NCBI GenBank assembly: GCA_947380915.1
Contig: CANCSY010000043.1
Span: 1 to 17,654, forward strand
Length of the DNA stretch: 17,654 nt
Reading direction: 5' to 3'
From: Beijerinckiaceae bacterium
GTDB lineage: Bacteria > Pseudomonadota > Alphaproteobacteria > Rhizobiales > Beijerinckiaceae
A model generated the notes under the pieces. The model did not search any database. It was not told where the DNA came from and saw nothing but the letters and a program-made list of their open reading frames with translations. A program made the position numbers and the translations under genes. Below are positions 14,462 through 17,654 of the stretch, piece by piece. The number at the start of each line of letters is the position of its first letter. The first letter of the stretch is position 1.

Positions 14462-16420
14462 ATGAGTGGCACGAATCCGACAGAGCCATCGCCAGACCCG
14501 CAACCTCAACCCGAGCAATCCTCGGGCATGCTGGGACGGCGCCATTTACGAACGCCTCGCGAGGCCTTGCAACCGGATGACGCGCCACCGCCACCGCCGC
14601 CGCAAAAGCGGCTGCGCCGCAGGCCCGCGCTGTCTGCTTTCAGCGGCTTTCTCTCCTTCATTCTGATCCTGGCCGTCGGCGGCATGGGCCTGTTCGCCTG
14701 GTCGCAACAGCAAATGCGCGCCCCTGGTCCCCTGATAGGCGACCGGGTCGTCATTATCGCGCCGCGCAGTGAAGTATATGAAATCATTAGTCAACTTGAA
14801 CGTGAAGGCGTGATCGACAATGGCCTGCTGCTCAATGCGGCGCTGCTGATCGAGAACAACCGCAGCAAGATCAAGGCCGGCGAATATCTCTTCAAGCAGA
14901 ACGCCAGCCTGCGCGACGTGATCGACACGATGGTGTCCGGTCGCGAAATCCTTCACTCCATCACCATACCCGAGGGCCTCACCTCGGAGCAGATCATCCA
15001 GCGCATCAGGGATTTCGATCTGCTGAGCGGGGATCTTCGCGAAATTCCCAAGGAAGGAACATTGCTTCCGGAGACCTACCGGATCGCGCGCGGCATGTCG
15101 CGCAACGACCTTGTGCGCAAGATGCAGGATGATCAGAAACGGGCGCTCGATCAGATCTGGGCCCGCCGTGCGGCGGATCTTCCCCTGCGCTCCTCCTATG
15201 AAATGCTGACCCTGGCCTCCATCGTCGAGAAAGAGACAGGCAAGGCTGATGAGCGGCCGCGCGTGGCGGGGGTCTTCATCAACAGGCTCAACAAGCGGAT
15301 GCGCCTTCAGTCCGACCCGACGATCGTCTATGGCCTGGTAGGCGGCAAGGGCACCTTGGGACGCGGCATTCTGCGCAGCGAGGTCGAGCGGCCAACGCCC
15401 TATAACACCTATCAGATCGAAGGCCTTCCCCCCGGCCCCATCGCCAATCCCGGCCGGGCGGCGCTTGAAGCCGTCGCCAATCCGTCCCGCACCAAGGACT
15501 TCTTCTTCGTCGCGGATGGGACCGGCGGGCATGTCTTCGCGGAAACGCTGGAGCAGCACAACCGCAACGTGGCGCGCTGGCGCATGCTGGAGCGCGAAAT
15601 GAAGGCGCAGCAGAGCGCGCCCGCGCCTGTGGATCGTTTTCAGCCAGATGCGCCTGCGGGCGGTCGCGATCAGCGCGGAGAAGCCCCAGGCGTGAGCGTG
15701 CCGGTGTTCGGCGCCCTTTCGCCGACGACGCCGGAGGCAGAGCCTCTGGCGCCAAAACCTAGCGCCGCCAAACCCGCTGCGCCTGCTGCGCCTGCGCCCC
15801 TGGCCAACGGAAAATATGGCGTCGATCCCAAGCTGGACAAATCGCTCGGGCTGAGTTTCCCAGCGCCGCGCAATGTCATGGATGGCCCCCTGGACGACCG
15901 CAGCGAGGACATAGATCCGAGCCTCTATCCGATGAATCCCGAGCGCCGCGCCCAGCAACGCGCTCAGGCCAGCCGCCTCGGGTTGCCCTCTGGCTCCGAC
16001 GACCTCACATCGGCCGAGAACGCGCCCCTGCGCAGCACCACAGGCCCCAACGATTCGGGCGTACGACTGGTGCGCATCTTTGACGCATCGGAAGGCACGG
16101 CGCTCGATCCGCTCAAGAACAAGACCTGGGATCTCAACACCCCCAAGACCGTGCCTTTGCTGAGGCCCGAAGATCTCGGCGAGAAGCCTGCGCCACGCAA
16201 GCCAAAGGCGCAGGCTGCGCCTGCTGAGCCCAAACCATCGCCCCGCCAGGCCGTCAGGGCGGAAGGTCAGGCGACCGAGAAGGCTGAGCAAACGGATGGC
16301 GAGAGCGCCAAGCCAGCGGTGAAACTGGCCGCAAAGCCTGCTCCCGCCCCCCAAAAGCCAAAGGCGAAACCCGTGCGAAAGCCCGCAGCCGACGCCGACG
16401 ACGACAACGCGACCAATTAA
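14462..16420 (+). CDS. mltG: Endolytic murein transglycosylase MltG (YceG), with long C-terminal tail
   Basis: MltG cleaves nascent glycan strands at the outer face of the inner membrane and is thought to end their elongation. This 652-residue protein has a proline-rich cytoplasmic lead (1-55, including six consecutive prolines at 42-47), one membrane segment (about 57-79), then the periplasmic YceG domain (about 95-375). Conserved stretches are KIKAGEY (136-142), the catalytic LASIVEKETG (251-260, with E256 the likely catalytic Glu), VFINRLNKRMRLQSDPTIVYG (271-291), and the YNTY/GLPPGPIANPG region (314-331). Typical MltG proteins end soon after this. Here about 260 more residues follow, mostly Ala/Pro/Lys-rich, with two less repetitive islands (about 448-510 and 531-568). 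The ribosome-binding site is weak. fabF precedes it, and yicC follows after 65 bases. Confidence 0.93.
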   Translation: MSGTNPTEPSPDPQPQPEQSSGMLGRRHLRTPREALQPDDAPPPPPPQKRLRRRPALSAFSGFLSFILILAVGGMGLFAWSQQQMRAPGPLIGDRVVIIAPRSEVYEIISQLEREGVIDNGLLLNAALLIENNRSKIKAGEYLFKQNASLRDVIDTMVSGREILHSITIPEGLTSEQIIQRIRDFDLLSGDLREIPKEGTLLPETYRIARGMSRNDLVRKMQDDQKRALDQIWARRAADLPLRSSYEMLTLASIVEKETGKADERPRVAGVFINRLNKRMRLQSDPTIVYGLVGGKGTLGRGILRSEVERPTPYNTYQIEGLPPGPIANPGRAALEAVANPSRTKDFFFVADGTGGHVFAETLEQHNRNVARWRMLEREMKAQQSAPAPVDRFQPDAPAGGRDQRGEAPGVSVPVFGALSPTTPEAEPLAPKPSAAKPAAPAAPAPLANGKYGVDPKLDKSLGLSFPAPRNVMDGPLDDRSEDIDPSLYPMNPERRAQQRAQASRLGLPSGSDDLTSAENAPLRSTTGPNDSGVRLVRIFDASEGTALDPLKNKTWDLNTPKTVPLLRPEDLGEKPAPRKPKAQAAPAEPKPSPRQAVRAEGQATEKAEQTDGESAKPAVKLAAKPAPAPQKPKAKPVRKPAADADDDNATN

Positions 16421-16485
16421 GTCCGCTTGAGTGGATGGGACGGCGCCACTATGGTGCGCATCCGTTCCCAGCAACCGGCGGTTCC

Positions 16486-17373
16486 ATGAGCCTCAAGAGC
16501 ATGACAGGTTTCGCGCGCACGTCGGGCCATCGCCCGCCGTGGGGCTGGGCGTGGGAACTGAAAGCCGTCAACGCGAAGGGGCTCGATGTGCGCCTGCGCC
16601 TGCCGCCCGGCTTCGACCGCATCGAGGCGGAGGCCCGCGCCAAGCTGACGGGCGGACTGGCGCGCGGCACCGTCTACGCCACCCTTGCAGTCCAGCGCGA
16701 GGCGACGACCCCGCAGGTGCGCATCAACAGCGAAATTCTCGGCTCTCTGGTGGACGCCATCGCGAGCCTGCCCGCCAACGCCAATTTGCGGCCGGCCTCC
16801 ATGGATGGGCTGCTGGCCATACGTGGCGTGGTGGAGGTCAGCGAAGCCGCCGATGACGAAGGCATTCTTGCAGAAGCCGCCGTCGCCGCCCTGAAGGGGC
16901 TTGAGGCCGCGCTGAAGGATCTGGTGCAGGCGCGCAGCACTGAAGGCGCCGCACTGCAGGCGGTGCTGAGCGCGCGGGTCGAGCGCATCGCCGCGCTGAC
17001 GCAAGCCTCCGAGGATTGCCCCGGCCGCAAGGTGGAGGCCGTGAAGGCCCGCCTCGCTCAATCCATCGCCCTGCTCACCGACGCCAGCCCCGCGCTGGAC
17101 CCGGCTCGCCTCCATCAGGAGGCCCTGCTCATGGCCGCCAAGGCCGATGTGCGCGAGGAGCTGGACCGGCTGAAGACCCATGTGGCCGCCGCCCGCGAGC
17201 TGCTGACCAGCAATGCGCCAGCGGGGCGCAAACTCGATTTTCTGGCGCAGGAATTCGCACGCGAGGCGAATACCCTGTGCTCCAAGTCCAACGATGCGAC
17301 GCTCACCTCCCTCGGCATGGAGCTGCGCGTCGAGATCGAACAGTTTCGCGAGCAGGTGCAGAATATCGAATGA
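16486..17373 (+). CDS. YicC family protein (YicC_N and DUF1732 domains)
   Basis: A 295-residue cytosolic protein of the YicC family, whose members have been described as endoribonucleases and as affecting stress survival; the substrate here is unknown. The start at 16486 gives MSLKSMTGFAR, the family's conserved N-terminus. An upstream in-frame ATG at 16435 would add an atypical lead and is rejected. The N-terminal domain (about 1-155) has ELKAVNAKGLDVRLRLP (24-40). The C-terminal domain has GRKLDFLAQEFAREANTLCSKSND (about 245-268), then a helical end finishing QVQNIE. The ribosome-binding site is weak. Its stop overlaps the gmk start (ATGA), a pairing of yicC and gmk found in many bacteria, so the two are co-translated. 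Confidence 0.93.
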   Translation: MSLKSMTGFARTSGHRPPWGWAWELKAVNAKGLDVRLRLPPGFDRIEAEARAKLTGGLARGTVYATLAVQREATTPQVRINSEILGSLVDAIASLPANANLRPASMDGLLAIRGVVEVSEAADDEGILAEAAVAALKGLEAALKDLVQARSTEGAALQAVLSARVERIAALTQASEDCPGRKVEAVKARLAQSIALLTDASPALDPARLHQEALLMAAKADVREELDRLKTHVAAARELLTSNAPAGRKLDFLAQEFAREANTLCSKSNDATLTSLGMELRVEIEQFREQVQNIE

Positions 17374-17654
17374 ACGCGACCCCCAACCATCAGGGCCTGA
17401 CGGCCATCGAGACCGGCCGCCGCGGCCTCATGCTGATCCTCTCCTCGCCCTCGGGCGCGGGCAAGACGACGCTGACGCGCATGCTGCTGCAGGACAAGTC
17501 CATCGACCTCACGCTGTCGGTCTCCTCGACCACCCGCGAGCGGCGCTCGTCTGAAGTGGATGGCATCCACTATCATTTCCTCCCCCGCGACCAGTTCGAC
17601 CGGATGCGCGGCGGCGACGAGTTTCTGGAATGGGCTGAAGTGCACGGCAATTTC
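17370..17654 (+). CDS. gmk: Guanylate kinase, N-terminal part (runs off the window)
   Basis: Guanylate kinase phosphorylates GMP to GDP with ATP. Only the first 95 codons are present. They show the P-loop SSPSGAGKTT (25-34), then SVSSTTRERRSSEVDGIHYHF, which carries the GMP-binding arginine/serine/tyrosine segment of the family, and FLEWAEVHGNF, the conserved loop just before the cut. A lead of about 18 residues precedes the usual start of the core. The ATG overlaps the yicC stop by four bases, so translation is coupled. The gene is complete as far as it goes, with no frameshift. Confidence 0.97.
   Translation, partial: MNATPNHQGLTAIETGRRGLMLILSSPSGAGKTTLTRMLLQDKSIDLTLSVSSTTRERRSSEVDGIHYHFLPRDQFDRMRGGDEFLEWAEVHGNF

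Noticed and set aside
14546..16474. Open frame of 642 codons antisense to mltG
   Set aside because: Arg/Gly/Leu-rich shadow of mltG with no domain or plausible start context.
1..17654. Search for CRISPR, phage, IS, toxin-antitoxin or defence modules
   Set aside because: No regularly spaced repeats, transposase, integrase or defence domains are visible; every large open stretch belongs to a housekeeping gene or its antisense shadow.

Overview
The window reads as chromosomal core DNA from a GC-rich alphaproteobacterium. Gene order and protein character point to the Hyphomicrobiales (Rhizobiales); a Beijerinckiaceae/Methylocystaceae-like host is only a guess. The codon third positions are strongly G/C, so there are long open frames antisense to almost every real gene. 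I see no tRNA, rRNA, IS element, phage gene or CRISPR array.

Layout. (1) Positions 1-2117, minus strand: pepA, a small secreted protein of unknown function, then the first codons of holC (DNA polymerase III chi), which runs off the left edge. (2) Positions 2118-2408: a 291-bp divergent intergenic region with several inverted repeats. (3) Positions 2409-10143, plus strand: lptF, lptG, lptD, a SurA-like periplasmic chaperone, pdxA and rsmA. These are tightly packed, and three of the junctions touch or nearly touch (lptF/lptG, lptG/lptD, pdxA/rsmA). (4) Positions 10150-10566, minus strand: a small CxxCxxCC (YkgJ-like) metal-binding protein, convergent with rsmA. (5) Positions 10749-17654, plus strand: fabD, fabG, acpP, fabF, mltG, yicC and the 5' part of gmk, which runs off the right edge.

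How the genes work together. LptF and LptG are the inner-membrane permease subunits, and LptD is the outer-membrane translocon, of the lipopolysaccharide transport machine. The SurA-like protein probably chaperones outer-membrane beta-barrels such as LptD. FabD, FabG, AcpP and FabF form the core of fatty-acid elongation, which feeds phospholipid and lipid A synthesis. MltG is a peptidoglycan transglycosylase. The window is therefore mostly an envelope-biogenesis neighbourhood, with housekeeping passengers (pdxA, rsmA, yicC, gmk, pepA, holC).

I did not find an exotic new system. The points most worth a second look are: a SurA-like protein whose parvulin region has lost its catalytic signature; an MltG with a tail of about 260 residues, mostly low-complexity but with two ordered-looking islands; an unrecognised secreted protein between pepA and holC; and inverted repeats or hairpins in the pepA/lptF, ykgJ-like/fabD, fabG/acpP and acpP/fabF gaps.
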